A stretch of DNA of 64,000 nt. It comes from an uncultured Aquimarina sp. (lineage in GTDB: Bacteria; Bacteroidota; Bacteroidia; Flavobacteriales; Flavobacteriaceae). The position numbers and the translations under genes were made by a program. This document shows positions 53,180 to 61,711 of this stretch, piece by piece; position 1 is the stretch's first letter; the number at the start of each line of letters is the position of its first letter. Under the pieces are notes generated by a model. That model did not search any database and had not been told where the DNA came from. It saw only the letters and a program-made list of their open reading frames with translations. The DNA is taken from assembly GCA_947500505.1 (NCBI GenBank), contig CANMSL010000013.1:62001-126000 (forward strand), read 5' to 3'.

Positions 53180-54304
53180 ATGAACTCATTTAGAATTATA
53201 GATCTAGTGTTATTTTTAGGAATTAGTCAAGGTATTTTTTTGGCTATTACGTTACAATTGTTGTCAAATAAAAATCGCTCCGCAAATTTCATTTTGTCTA
53301 TCATTCTATTCTTCTCTTCGATTATATTGGTAGGGAGGCTATATTATTTTGTTTTTAAAGATAGTGTCTTTTTATGGCGATTAGGGATGCACGTGGATAG
53401 CGCTATATATTTATATGGGCCTCTACTGTATTTATACGTCAGGCGAATGATAGTTAGTTCTAAAGAGAAGCCTGTTCTAAAGTGGGTAGAATTTATTCCA
53501 TCCGGAATACATTTAATATATGTGCTATGGACTTATAGTTTTTCTATACAGGAAATTTCAGAAATGTATTATGATGGTTTTTTCAATATTCCGTATTTTG
53601 TTATAGAATTTTCTATTATTGCAGTATTTGCAATCTATATCGTAAAATCATTCTCATTATTACGAAGATTTCGATTGGCGGAAGAACGAGTTTTATCTTT
53701 TCATCAGGAAATATATTTTTACCTTATTACTTTACTATCTGTTTTTTCTATTTTAACTTTCTTTTGGTTTTTAAACCTTACGATAAGCTTTGGTTTAAAA
53801 GTATATAATCCATATTTTAATTACAACATTGTTTGGTTCTGTGTCCCGGTAATTATGTACATAGTGGGTTTTTATAGTTTCAAACAACCGGAAATCTTTA
53901 GAGTGCCTATTTTTAATTCCAAAAAAGATACAATCAGGAATAGGCTTGGAAAAGATAAAATCGACACATTAACTAATGCATTGGAACATTTATTAGTGGT
54001 TGATAAAATTTACCTGAATCCAAATCTAACACTCACGAAACTGGCAACAGAACTAAAAGTGTCTTCTAATGATTTGTCTTGGTTTTTGAATAAAATCTAT
54101 GAGTGTAACTTTTATGAATATATTAATAGATATCGATTACAAGAATTCCTTGCAAAGATTCAGAGAGGAGAACACGAACAACATACTATTTTAGCTTTGT
54201 CATTTGATTCAGGATTTAATTCAAAATCAACTTTTAACAAAGCCTTTAAAAACCTCTTAGAAGACACACCTAGTAATTATATCAAAAAAATGTCAGGGGT
54301 CTAA
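53180..54304 (+). CDS. Seven-TM AraC-type regulator, copy 1
   Basis: A 374-residue protein with seven predicted membrane helices (about residues 5-230; for example LVLFLGISQGIFLAITL, IILFFSSIILVGRLYYF, NIVWFCVPVIMYIVGFYSF) and a C-terminal AraC-type HTH (about 275-372) with KLATELKVSSNDLSWFLNK and LSFDSGFNSKSTFNKAFK. The layout implies a membrane sensor with a cytoplasmic DNA-binding domain. An NHL-type lipoprotein gene follows, and the same pair is repeated downstream. The signal and targets are unknown; the GTACCCAATCG-like elements in this locus are candidate sites. Confidence 0.82.
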   Translation: MNSFRIIDLVLFLGISQGIFLAITLQLLSNKNRSANFILSIILFFSSIILVGRLYYFVFKDSVFLWRLGMHVDSAIYLYGPLLYLYVRRMIVSSKEKPVLKWVEFIPSGIHLIYVLWTYSFSIQEISEMYYDGFFNIPYFVIEFSIIAVFAIYIVKSFSLLRRFRLAEERVLSFHQEIYFYLITLLSVFSILTFFWFLNLTISFGLKVYNPYFNYNIVWFCVPVIMYIVGFYSFKQPEIFRVPIFNSKKDTIRNRLGKDKIDTLTNALEHLLVVDKIYLNPNLTLTKLATELKVSSNDLSWFLNKIYECNFYEYINRYRLQEFLAKIQRGEHEQHTILALSFDSGFNSKSTFNKAFKNLLEDTPSNYIKKMSGV

Positions 54305-54748
54305 GCATTCCTTAAAAATTGAAAGCATAAACGGGGATGGTATTTTACTAAAGCAGAAGCCTGTATTCATCAATTTTTGTAACGCTTTTAACATTTTTTT
54401 AACATCGATTCTTTCATAAGTGTATTTTAGAAAATAAGTAAGGTTGTTGTCTGATATACTTTTTAGGTCACGATTTAATTAGTGAAAATCAAAAAAGAAA
54501 ATTAATTTCTAATACGATTCTTGCTTTAGAGATTATAAAGTCATTCATAAGACACTCGTGATGTTCAGTATAATAAATTATAATACATCTATATTCCTCT
54601 GATTTTACTATTAGAATATCTTTTAATAAGATAATACAAAATAGAGTAGGACGTCCTAATGTATCCATAGCGCCTCTTAATGTACCCAAAACGTTGATTC
54701 ATAACTTGATTAAGAAGTAGTATTGAAGAAATTTTAAAATCAAATATT
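54305..54748. other. Intergenic region with a GTACCCA element before the first NHL gene
   Basis: About 440 AT-rich bases without a convincing gene. GTACCCAAAACGTTG (54682-54696) resembles the element before the AraC genes, and TAGTATTG (54718-54725, one mismatch to TAnnTTTG) stands 21 bases after it, 23 bases before the NHL start codon. These probably form the promoter and its regulator site. Confidence 0.45.
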
Positions 54749-55672
54749 ATGAAACAATTTAAAAGAACATTCAGATGGATTTCCCTATGTAGCGTGCTAA
54801 TAGGGTTAATTTCTTGCTACGGAGATGGTATAGATCCTGATTTAGAAGTAGAAACATTAATTAGTAACTTTGCAGCTAATGGTGCTGTATCTGTTGACAG
54901 AAATGGAGATGTGTACGTATCAGAGTACGGTAGATTTGTTGATACCGGTGGCAGCGGGACTAGAATTTTCAAGTTAGATGCTAGAGGAAACATCTTAGAT
55001 ACAATACAAGGTTTATCTGGTCCAATGGGTACTGCAAAAGATTCTAAAGGAAATTTATTTGTAAATAATGCAAACAATACCGTTAATGGTCAGGTTCTAA
55101 AAATTACTCCTACCGCAGAAAGAGAAGTAATCGCTACCATTGATGGTTGGCCGAGTAGTATGACAATTGATAAACATGACAATCTTTATATTTCAAATTA
55201 TACAGCACCAACAGTACACAAAATTTCCGCTAATGGTGAAGTCATAGAATATGCTAACGATCCTAGATTGTTAGGTGGTGTCGGAATTGATTTAGACAGT
55301 AAAGGAAATGTAATCGTAGCAAATTTTTATACGGCTGATATCTATTCAATAAATAAAAATGGTGAGATTTCACTAATCGCCAATATTCCAGATATTGTTA
55401 TACAGAATTTCGGTATCGGTTATATCACTGTAATTAATGATATAATCTTTGCCACTGGAATAGCCGTTAATTATATCTACAAAGTAACCATGGACGGTAA
55501 GGTTGAAACAATTGCAGGTAATGGAGAAGCATTACAAGCAGATGGTTTGTTATTAGAGGCGTCTTTTAGTAACCCTAATGGTATCGCAGCAAATAAAAGG
55601 ACAAAAACATTATACATCTCTGAGTATACTGGAGTTGGAGGATTACGCAAAATCAATTTGAGACCATATTAA
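54749..55672 (+). CDS. NHL/SMP-30-like beta-propeller lipoprotein, copy 1
   Basis: A 307-residue lipoprotein. The signal peptide has a lipobox ending LISC. The mature part is a beta-propeller of NHL/SMP-30 type, with repeating blades such as AVSVDRNGDVYVSEYG, AKDSKGNLFVNNAN, SMTIDKHDNLYISNYT, GVGIDLDSKGNVIVANF and AANKRTKTLYISEYT. Such propellers bind ligands or act as lactonases, but I cannot assign one. It follows the seven-TM AraC gene and precedes another such pair, so it may present a ligand to the sensor. Confidence 0.82.
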   Translation: MKQFKRTFRWISLCSVLIGLISCYGDGIDPDLEVETLISNFAANGAVSVDRNGDVYVSEYGRFVDTGGSGTRIFKLDARGNILDTIQGLSGPMGTAKDSKGNLFVNNANNTVNGQVLKITPTAEREVIATIDGWPSSMTIDKHDNLYISNYTAPTVHKISANGEVIEYANDPRLLGGVGIDLDSKGNVIVANFYTADIYSINKNGEISLIANIPDIVIQNFGIGYITVINDIIFATGIAVNYIYKVTMDGKVETIAGNGEALQADGLLLEASFSNPNGIAANKRTKTLYISEYTGVGGLRKINLRPY

Positions 55673-55685
55673 TGTTATGAGGCTA

Positions 55686-55719
55686 AAAGGTTGGAACGTT
55701 AACATTCCAACCTTTCTTA
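55686..55719 (+). terminator. Terminator after the first NHL gene
   Basis: Perfect 11-base arms AAAGGTTGGAA (55686-55696) and TTCCAACCTTT (55705-55715) around an eight-base loop, 14 bases after the stop. The following T run is short (TTTCTTAG), so termination may be partial. Confidence 0.65.
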
Positions 55720-55798
55720 GATACGGAACATATAGAATATAATTAATAATAATTATAGGTTTTATTAGGTAAGATTATTTACTTTAAAAAGGATGAGC

Positions 55799-55841
55799 GT
55801 ACCCAATCGGTCGTATCTATTTCTGATTTCGATTACCTTTG
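55799..55841 (+). promoter_or_regulatory. Promoter and GTACCCAATCG element of the second AraC gene
   Basis: TACCTTTG (55834-55841) fits TAnnTTTG and lies 24 bases before the ATG. GTACCCAATCGGTCG (55799-55813) ends 20 bases upstream, differing from the first AraC promoter element by one base. The flanking 70 bases also align between the two genes. Confidence 0.6.
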
Positions 55842-55865
55842 GACGATAACTTTTTAATCGCTTTT

Positions 55866-56984
55866 ATGAATTCATTTGGGATTATAGATTTGATATTATT
55901 TCTAGGAATAAGTCAAGGTGTTTTTTTGGCTATTACACTTTCTTTAGTTCACAACAAAAATAAACCGGCTAATAAAGTATTGTCTTTCTTGTTACTAATA
56001 GCTTCAATAATGCTTTTTGGAAGAATATTTTATCCAAAATTTCAGGGAGTTTTCTTTTTTAGAATTGCAAGTTTTGTAGATACACTTATTTTTATTTTTG
56101 GACCTTTATTATATACCTATGTAAGAAGATTGACTTTTAAAGAATCTCCGGATTATAAGATTCCAAAGTATCACTTTATACCGGCACTTCTTCATTTACT
56201 GTTTTTTAGTTGGACATTATTTTATTCCTCTGATGATATAAGAATCATGATTAATAATGGAGATTTTAATATTATCTATTTCATTGTGGAGACCAGTGGG
56301 TTGTTATCTAATATTGTATATGTTTTTTCGTCGTATCAATTAATTAGAGTTTATAAGATAGAAGAAAAAAATAATCTATCCTATTCACAAAATGTACAGA
56401 CTTTCCTGTCGTTTTTGTTATTGGGGGTTTTAGTGTTCTTAATTCTCTGGGTCATAGGATATGCTAATTACTTTTTGAAATTAAGAGAATTACGTTACAT
56501 TAGTTATCATCTGATCTGGATTTCAATACCCATATTCATCTATATTGTCGGATTTTTTAGTCTGAAACAGCCAGAAATTTTTAGAATGTCGGTCGTAACG
56601 AAACGAAAAGTGCAGAAAGAGCGATTAGATGGAGAAGAATTGGAGATATTAACGAAAGGATTAGAAGACCTTATGGTTAAGAGAAAAATATATCTTAATA
56701 ATGAACTCACTCTAAAAGATCTTTCAGAGGAATTAAAAACATCTACTAATAATGTATCCTGGTTACTGAATAATATACATAAGTGTAATTTTTATGATTA
56801 TGTAAACACCTACAGAGTACAAGAGTTTATTTCTAAAATTCAAAATGGAGAGCACTTCCATCATACCCTTTTAGCACTTTCCTTAGATTCCGGATTTAAT
56901 TCTAAGTCCACGTTTAATAAAGCTTTCAAAATGGTTAAGAATGATACACCTAGTAATTACATAAAAAAATTAAAAATTTCTTAA
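55866..56984 (+). CDS. Seven-TM AraC-type regulator, copy 2
   Basis: A 372-residue paralogue of copy 1: MNSFGIIDLILFLGISQGVF at the start, seven membrane helices, and a C-terminal HTH with LKDLSEELKTSTNNVSWLL and LSLDSGFNSKSTFNKAFK. I begin at ATG 55866, which aligns with the start of copy 1, not at a TTG further up that lies in the promoter box. It is followed by the second NHL gene. The close match of both protein and promoter argues for tandem duplication of the AraC-NHL module. Confidence 0.82.
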   Translation: MNSFGIIDLILFLGISQGVFLAITLSLVHNKNKPANKVLSFLLLIASIMLFGRIFYPKFQGVFFFRIASFVDTLIFIFGPLLYTYVRRLTFKESPDYKIPKYHFIPALLHLLFFSWTLFYSSDDIRIMINNGDFNIIYFIVETSGLLSNIVYVFSSYQLIRVYKIEEKNNLSYSQNVQTFLSFLLLGVLVFLILWVIGYANYFLKLRELRYISYHLIWISIPIFIYIVGFFSLKQPEIFRMSVVTKRKVQKERLDGEELEILTKGLEDLMVKRKIYLNNELTLKDLSEELKTSTNNVSWLLNNIHKCNFYDYVNTYRVQEFISKIQNGEHFHHTLLALSLDSGFNSKSTFNKAFKMVKNDTPSNYIKKLKIS

Positions 56985-56997
56985 AAACGTTTCACAG

Positions 56998-57039
56998 GAT
57001 ACACACGGTCGATTATTCAATGGTTTTGATTCAATTTTG
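56998..57039 (+). promoter_or_regulatory. Degenerate promoter element before the second NHL gene
   Basis: GATACACACGGTCG (56998-57011) is a weaker version of the GTACCCAATCGGTCG element, keeping the CGGTCG end. CAATTTTG (57032-57039), one mismatch to TAnnTTTG, follows after 20 bases, the same distance as at the AraC genes. Confidence 0.35.
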
Positions 57040-57064
57040 AGTATAACTTTTAAAATTAAATCAA

Positions 57065-57985
57065 ATGAAACGTACAGTTAATTATTTTTTTAGAGTCAAG
57101 AAAACGAGATACTCGTTACCTATAGTGTCCGCTCTTATTTTATCCTCTTTCCTTATTTCCTGCAGACCTGGAGAGGTGCCCAATATCATAACAAACGTAG
57201 AGACAGTTGCGGATGGTTCATTTTCTGATGGATTGGCGATAGATCGTAAAGGAAATTTATACGGGTCTGATTTCTATGGAAACACTGTCTATAAAATGAG
57301 CCCATCAAAAGAAGTAACAGTTTTTGCAGATGGTTTAATCTCTCCGAATGGAATAGGAATAAATAAAGATGAAGAAATATACGTTTGCGATCATTTGGGA
57401 AATACCATTTATAAGTATTCGCAAGAAGGTATACAATTAGATAGCATTCCTGCAATTTCTCCTGCTGGTATAAAACGAATTCCAGGAACTAACGATATGC
57501 TGTTTGTAGAATATAATACGAATACTATCAATTTATTATCAGAGGATAATACGATAACTAAATTACACGAAGGCTCACCGATAAATGGACCTGCGGGAAT
57601 TGCTTTTGATAGAAGAGGGAATACCTATATAGGAAATTTTAATGACAGAAAAATCTATAAATACAAGGATGGAGCACTTTCTTTTATTGCAGAATTACCT
57701 GCAGAAGCCCCAAATGCTAATTTTTTAGGTTTTTTGACATATGCTAAAGGTTTTCTCTTCGCAACTCAACTTGGAGAGCACAAGATATATAAAATCAATC
57801 CTAACAAAGAGAATGATTTTGAAGTCTTCGCTGGTAGCACTTTAGGTAACAATGATGGAGATATTTCTGAAGCTACCTTCAATTTTCCAAATGGTATTTT
57901 GGCAAGTTCCAATGGCAAATTTTTATATGTATCTGATGCCGGAACGAGTAATCTGAGAATAATTGAAAGTCATATTGAGTATTGA
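57065..57985 (+). CDS. NHL/SMP-30-like beta-propeller lipoprotein, copy 2
   Basis: A 306-residue paralogue of the first NHL protein. A hydrophobic segment (about 18-33, YSLPIVSALILSSFLISC) ends in a lipobox-like LISC. The blades GLAIDRKGNLYGSDFYG, GIGINKDEEIYVCDHLG, GIAFDRRGNTYIGNFND and ASSNGKFLYVSDAG are evident. Function and ligand are unknown, as for copy 1. A small double-glycine peptide gene follows 85 bases on; co-transcription is possible because no strong terminator lies between. Confidence 0.8.
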   Translation: MKRTVNYFFRVKKTRYSLPIVSALILSSFLISCRPGEVPNIITNVETVADGSFSDGLAIDRKGNLYGSDFYGNTVYKMSPSKEVTVFADGLISPNGIGINKDEEIYVCDHLGNTIYKYSQEGIQLDSIPAISPAGIKRIPGTNDMLFVEYNTNTINLLSEDNTITKLHEGSPINGPAGIAFDRRGNTYIGNFNDRKIYKYKDGALSFIAELPAEAPNANFLGFLTYAKGFLFATQLGEHKIYKINPNKENDFEVFAGSTLGNNDGDISEATFNFPNGILASSNGKFLYVSDAGTSNLRIIESHIEY

Positions 57986-58070
57986 TTTAACATTAAATCA
58001 AAGGGAATATTCTCTTTTTTATTCGTAACTTATAGCTCACAAAACAAATTAATCTTAAAACCAATGTATT

Positions 58071-58244
58071 ATGCTAAAATCAATTTTAACTCAGAAAGGG
58101 GTAAAACAATTAAACAAAGATCAACAGCAGTCCATCAATGGTGGAGGCGGTGAATTAAATGATTTTTGCCATTCGGATAGTGAATGTAATTATCCATTAA
58201 TCTGTGCGGGATGTTTATGCAGACCTGTAGGAGGACCTTTTTAA
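58071..58244 (+). CDS. Cysteine-rich double-glycine-leader peptide 3
   Basis: A 57-residue peptide. The 25-residue leader, beginning MLKSILTQKGV, ends in QSINGG, the cleavage site for a C39-type exporter. The 32-residue core has five cysteines (33, 39, 45, 48, 50), the first three spaced Cys-x5-Cys-x5-Cys, then Cys-x2-Cys-x-Cys, a pattern that recalls small disulfide-knotted peptides. It shares leader length, SINGG and the first cysteine spacing with the peptide at 27.2 kb. It closes a locus of two AraC-NHL modules. No modification enzyme or exporter is present. A terminator follows. Confidence 0.75.
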   Translation: MLKSILTQKGVKQLNKDQQQSINGGGGELNDFCHSDSECNYPLICAGCLCRPVGGPF

Positions 58245-58281
58245 TTCCATATGAATAATTTTTAAGGCTAATTTAAATAAT

Positions 58282-58317
58282 AAAAAGACTGGAAATATTA
58301 GTTTTCGGTCTTTTTTA
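58282..58317 (+). terminator. Rho-independent terminator after peptide 3
   Basis: AAAAAGACTGGAAA and TTTTCGGTCTTTTTT pair with two wobbles around a six-base loop and run into Ts. It lies about 38 bases after the peptide stop and also faces the convergent serine-hydrolase gene. Confidence 0.75.
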
Positions 58318-58346
58318 TTGATTAATGAATTGGTAAACAGTACGTT

Positions 58347-59543
58347 TTATTGCTGATCGATAAACGTTTTTGCCAGATCAAAGGATAACGTAAATAAATC
58401 AGATACAGAACCACTTCGATTCATCAGTATGGATATGGAAATATTGTATTCAGGAAACAAAATAAAGACAGAAGTAGATCCTGCAGCAGTTCCGGCGTGA
58501 TGAATGATCTGAACTTTATGATCCTGACCATACATTTTTTCTGTAAAGCCATTACGCCATCCCATCGCATAATTTTGATCCTTCACTTCTCCGTTATCCA
58601 AGGTAACGGGTTGTATAAGGATTTCTGTAGTTTTTTTATCCAAAATTTGATAATTTAGAAATGCGTTTCCGAGTTTTACAAGATCTGTTGGTGTAGCAAC
58701 AAATCCACCACCAGCCAATTTATTACTGTTATTTACCTTAAATACTTCTTTGTACATGTTTTTATCAACTTCATAAAACGTTGAAATATTTTTTGTGAAC
58801 AACGAAGATGTTTCCCCTTGTATATCATCAAGACCTAAACGATTAAAAACGTCATCTTCCATAAAACTGAGAAAGTCTTTGCCAGAAGCTCCTTCTAGCA
58901 TAGCACTCAATAAAGTGTAATTATATGAGCTATAGCTAAAATCCGTTCCCGAAGGAAATAGTAATTGCGAATTGCTAAAGATTCCTACACTTTCTTGCAC
59001 TGTTGTATATTCATCATTGTTCAGGTGTTCCCAAATAGGAAAACAAAAACAAGTACTATAGTTTCGTATTCCAGAGGTATGTGATGCCAATTGTTTTACT
59101 GTAATTTCAGAGAGTTTTTCGTTTACGTAAGGAACAAAATCTTTGACTTTAGAATATGTATTTATCTTACCATTTTGTAAAAGTACGCCTACCCCTAATG
59201 AAGTTACTGCTTTGGAGGTGCTTCCAATCCTGAATTTTGTGTCAAGGGTTAATTGTATGTCATTTTCAATGTCCTGGTATCCAATAGTATTAGACCAGAT
59301 TACCTTACCGTTCATTCCGATAGCAACAGATACCCCCGGTGTGTTAAGGTGCATAAACGTTTCTTTAAAAATACTATCGGCTTTTTTTAATGGCTCATTA
59401 TCGTGATACGTGATTGGTTCTAAATCTTGGATGTTTGGTAGAGAATTCCATCCAGATGTATGTGTAAAGATAGGTTCAAAAAGAAAAAAACAGATGACTA
59501 ATATTGGTAAGATTACAGAAGCGGTAATGATATATTTTTTCAT
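58347..59543 (-). CDS. Serine hydrolase (class C beta-lactamase family)
   Basis: A 398-residue protein with a signal or anchor helix (4-26) and the beta-lactamase/PBP fold: the S-x-x-K motif in IGSTSKAVTSLG, YxN in the YSSYNYTLL segment, and the HxG-like HHAGTAAGS near the end. It should act in the periplasm as an esterase or D-aminopeptidase-like enzyme rather than a true lactamase. The gene is convergent with the small peptide gene and seems to be transcribed alone. Confidence 0.87.
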   Translation of the reverse strand: MKKYIITASVILPILVICFFLFEPIFTHTSGWNSLPNIQDLEPITYHDNEPLKKADSIFKETFMHLNTPGVSVAIGMNGKVIWSNTIGYQDIENDIQLTLDTKFRIGSTSKAVTSLGVGVLLQNGKINTYSKVKDFVPYVNEKLSEITVKQLASHTSGIRNYSTCFCFPIWEHLNNDEYTTVQESVGIFSNSQLLFPSGTDFSYSSYNYTLLSAMLEGASGKDFLSFMEDDVFNRLGLDDIQGETSSLFTKNISTFYEVDKNMYKEVFKVNNSNKLAGGGFVATPTDLVKLGNAFLNYQILDKKTTEILIQPVTLDNGEVKDQNYAMGWRNGFTEKMYGQDHKVQIIHHAGTAAGSTSVFILFPEYNISISILMNRSGSVSDLFTLSFDLAKTFIDQQ

Positions 59544-59814
59544 TGTTGTTTAAGTTTAATGTGAGTTGGGCATAAGAAAATTTAATGTCAGTCAGAGTGG
59601 TCGGCCGCGACGGATTGTATCAAAGACAAGTAAATTTTCAATCAAAAGCCTAATTTCGATATCCTCCACAGGCGGGCAAGCTAATTTTTCTTCGTTTCAC
59701 TATGAGAAATCACTCAATCTGACAGCTTTTTAAACCAAATTCTTTTATCGAACTCAGGTTAGTTTAAACTTTGACTAAGGATTTCCTGTCATTCAATCAA
59801 TATTCAATGATATT

Positions 59815-60699
59815 TTAGTGTGAATAAATACCAGTTGGATTATTCTGTCGCAGCGTTTTTTCTTTAGCTTTTATCATTTCACAAACCTTAAAAAGTAAAA
59901 TGATCTCTAACAGAATGGTAGGCGTAAGAAAGACCAATCCGACTACTGATAGTATAATTGTGGTCAAGAACGCGTATGTAATGATTTCAAAAATTGATGT
60001 AATTACAGCGATCGTTCCTAAAGCACCCTGAAGCCTGTAGATTGATATTCCGAATAATATTCCGATAATTCCATAAGTCATCGATTCAGCTCCAATGACA
60101 ATCGGATAATTAATACCATCCATATATACGGAAATGATATCAAACCCATAGAATAGAACTGTTACAAAAATGAACATAAAGGCTGTTATTCTCAACAAGT
60201 AATTTTTGAAGATTTTTCCTGTAAGGACAAAACCACGTGTAAAAAGTACTATAGAAATTAATAAGACTATTTTTAAAAGAATATACACTACTTCATTGAT
60301 GATCATTTCGTTTTCCTGATGCCTGTAATAATCTGCATAAACTTCTACAAAACCTAATAAAAAATAAACAATACCACTGATCCAGGCAATATTAAGTTGT
60401 CTTATTAAAAAGCTTGTTTCTTTTTCATCATCTATTTCAAGCAGAAATAATTTTTTAAATTCTTTGGTAACTTTAGAATCTTCAGTTTTTATTTTTTCGA
60501 GATCGTAATCGAGTGCTGAGAGAATAGTCTTGATAGTATAACTTCTAGGTGTTACCTCTCCTGCTTCAATTCTCTGTATTGTTCTTACACTAATATTACA
60601 TTGTTCGACTAACTCCTCCTGAGTGAGTCCTTTTGATTTTCTGAGTTCAGATATTTTCCGACCTAATTCTGGCTGTTTCATGATTTGATCTATTTTCAT
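59815..60699 (-). CDS. XRE-family regulator with membrane domain
   Basis: A 294-residue protein with an N-terminal XRE helix-turn-helix (about 10-65; LGRKISELRKSKGLTQEELV, SVRTIQRIEAGEVTPRSYT) and a C-terminal membrane domain of about six helices (about 100-285). The architecture suggests a membrane-tied repressor or sensor, as seen in Bacteroidota. I begin at ATG 60699 (MKIDQIMKQ); the TTG four codons earlier is less likely. Targets are unknown. Confidence 0.82.
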   Translation of the reverse strand: MKIDQIMKQPELGRKISELRKSKGLTQEELVEQCNISVRTIQRIEAGEVTPRSYTIKTILSALDYDLEKIKTEDSKVTKEFKKLFLLEIDDEKETSFLIRQLNIAWISGIVYFLLGFVEVYADYYRHQENEMIINEVVYILLKIVLLISIVLFTRGFVLTGKIFKNYLLRITAFMFIFVTVLFYGFDIISVYMDGINYPIVIGAESMTYGIIGILFGISIYRLQGALGTIAVITSIFEIITYAFLTTIILSVVGLVFLTPTILLEIILLFKVCEMIKAKEKTLRQNNPTGIYSH

Positions 60700-60805
60700 T
60701 TTGTTCAGCAATATTAAGTGGCAATGTTAATTTCTCAAATTTTTTCAATCGTATTTAACCCGACATTTACCCGACAAACCAGTAATATCAATATCTTAGC
60801 AGGTG

Positions 60806-61711
60806 TCAATGTATTTCGAGAAAGGTAAAAATTGTAGACAAATATTCTTCCTTCTTATCTAACCAACCGTAATGACCACATTCATCTAATAGGACTAACT
60901 CTGAATTTGGAAATGTTTCATGTGCTTTTAAAGCTGTTTTCTTGTCGATGATATCTTGTTTGCCTTGTATGATCAATACAGGTTTTTTAAAAGATGAAAG
61001 TGAGTTTTTACAATCATATTGAATTTTTCTTAAATCCTGAAATACCAACATATTAATCAGAGTATTTCCTTGGGTTAATCTTTCTGCAATGATAGGAATG
61101 TAAGTTTTATTAAATAAATAAGCAGGAGCTAAAGTTTTACCCCGATTTAGACGAGCTTGATATGTAGTGTCTCCTTCAGCAATTTTATTAGACCAGACTT
61201 GTAATTGTAATTTTTCTGAAGCAGAGAGTTTCGAATTAATATTTTGACCAACATAATTTAACAACTCCAGATCTAAACCTCCGGATGCAGAGAGTATCAA
61301 CTTGTTAATTTTATTTGGATGTTTTGATGCATAATAGGAAGCAAGAATACCACCAAATGAATGTCCCATAACATTCCAGGTATCTAATTGTAGGTGTGCT
61401 CTGAGCTTTTCTATATCTTCAATCATTAAATCCATAGTAATAGTCTCTCCGGAGATGGAGTTTAAAATCGAGTTTCCGGTTCCTCGCTGATCATAAATTA
61501 TGGTTTTATAATTTTTAGACAATAAAGATCCAATGGTTCTAAAACCTTTACTATTCATTCCTGGACCTCCGTTGATAATAAGTAATGGATCACCTTCTCC
61601 AAAGGTTTCATAATAAATCTTATAGGATTCACTTTCGATCAAACCACCGTTTTGACCTAATATAATAATGGAATTGAATAACGATAATAATATAAAACTT
61701 ATATGTTTCAT
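60806..61711 (-). CDS. Secreted alpha/beta hydrolase (prolyl-aminopeptidase-like)
   Basis: A 301-residue protein with a signal peptide (1-20, ending ILGQ) and an alpha/beta hydrolase fold. The oxyanion motif GGPGMNSKGF (from Gly48), the YDQRGTGNS strand, and the nucleophile elbow GHSFGG (Ser118) match the prolyl iminopeptidase-like branch; the catalytic His is in DECGHYGW. It may cleave N-terminal proline or act as an esterase in the periplasm. Its ATG overlaps the mfd stop by four bases (ATGA), so it is translationally coupled to mfd. Confidence 0.85.
   Translation of the reverse strand: MKHISFILLSLFNSIIILGQNGGLIESESYKIYYETFGEGDPLLIINGGPGMNSKGFRTIGSLLSKNYKTIIYDQRGTGNSILNSISGETITMDLMIEDIEKLRAHLQLDTWNVMGHSFGGILASYYASKHPNKINKLILSASGGLDLELLNYVGQNINSKLSASEKLQLQVWSNKIAEGDTTYQARLNRGKTLAPAYLFNKTYIPIIAERLTQGNTLINMLVFQDLRKIQYDCKNSLSSFKKPVLIIQGKQDIIDKKTALKAHETFPNSELVLLDECGHYGWLDKKEEYLSTIFTFLEIH

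Noticed and set aside
54489..54689. A 66-codon minus-strand frame upstream of the first NHL gene
   Set aside because: It overlaps the promoter element of the NHL gene, has no leader or domain features and looks like chance in AT-rich DNA.
55839..55865. An upstream TTG start for the second seven-TM AraC gene
   Set aside because: The TTG is part of the TACCTTTG promoter box, and the first AraC copy starts at the equivalent of ATG 55866.
59581..59720. Locally GC-rich stretch (GGTCGGCCGCGACGG and CCACAGGCGGGCAAG)
   Set aside because: It could be a degraded repeat, but no internal symmetry or second copy was found in the window, so I do not call it.
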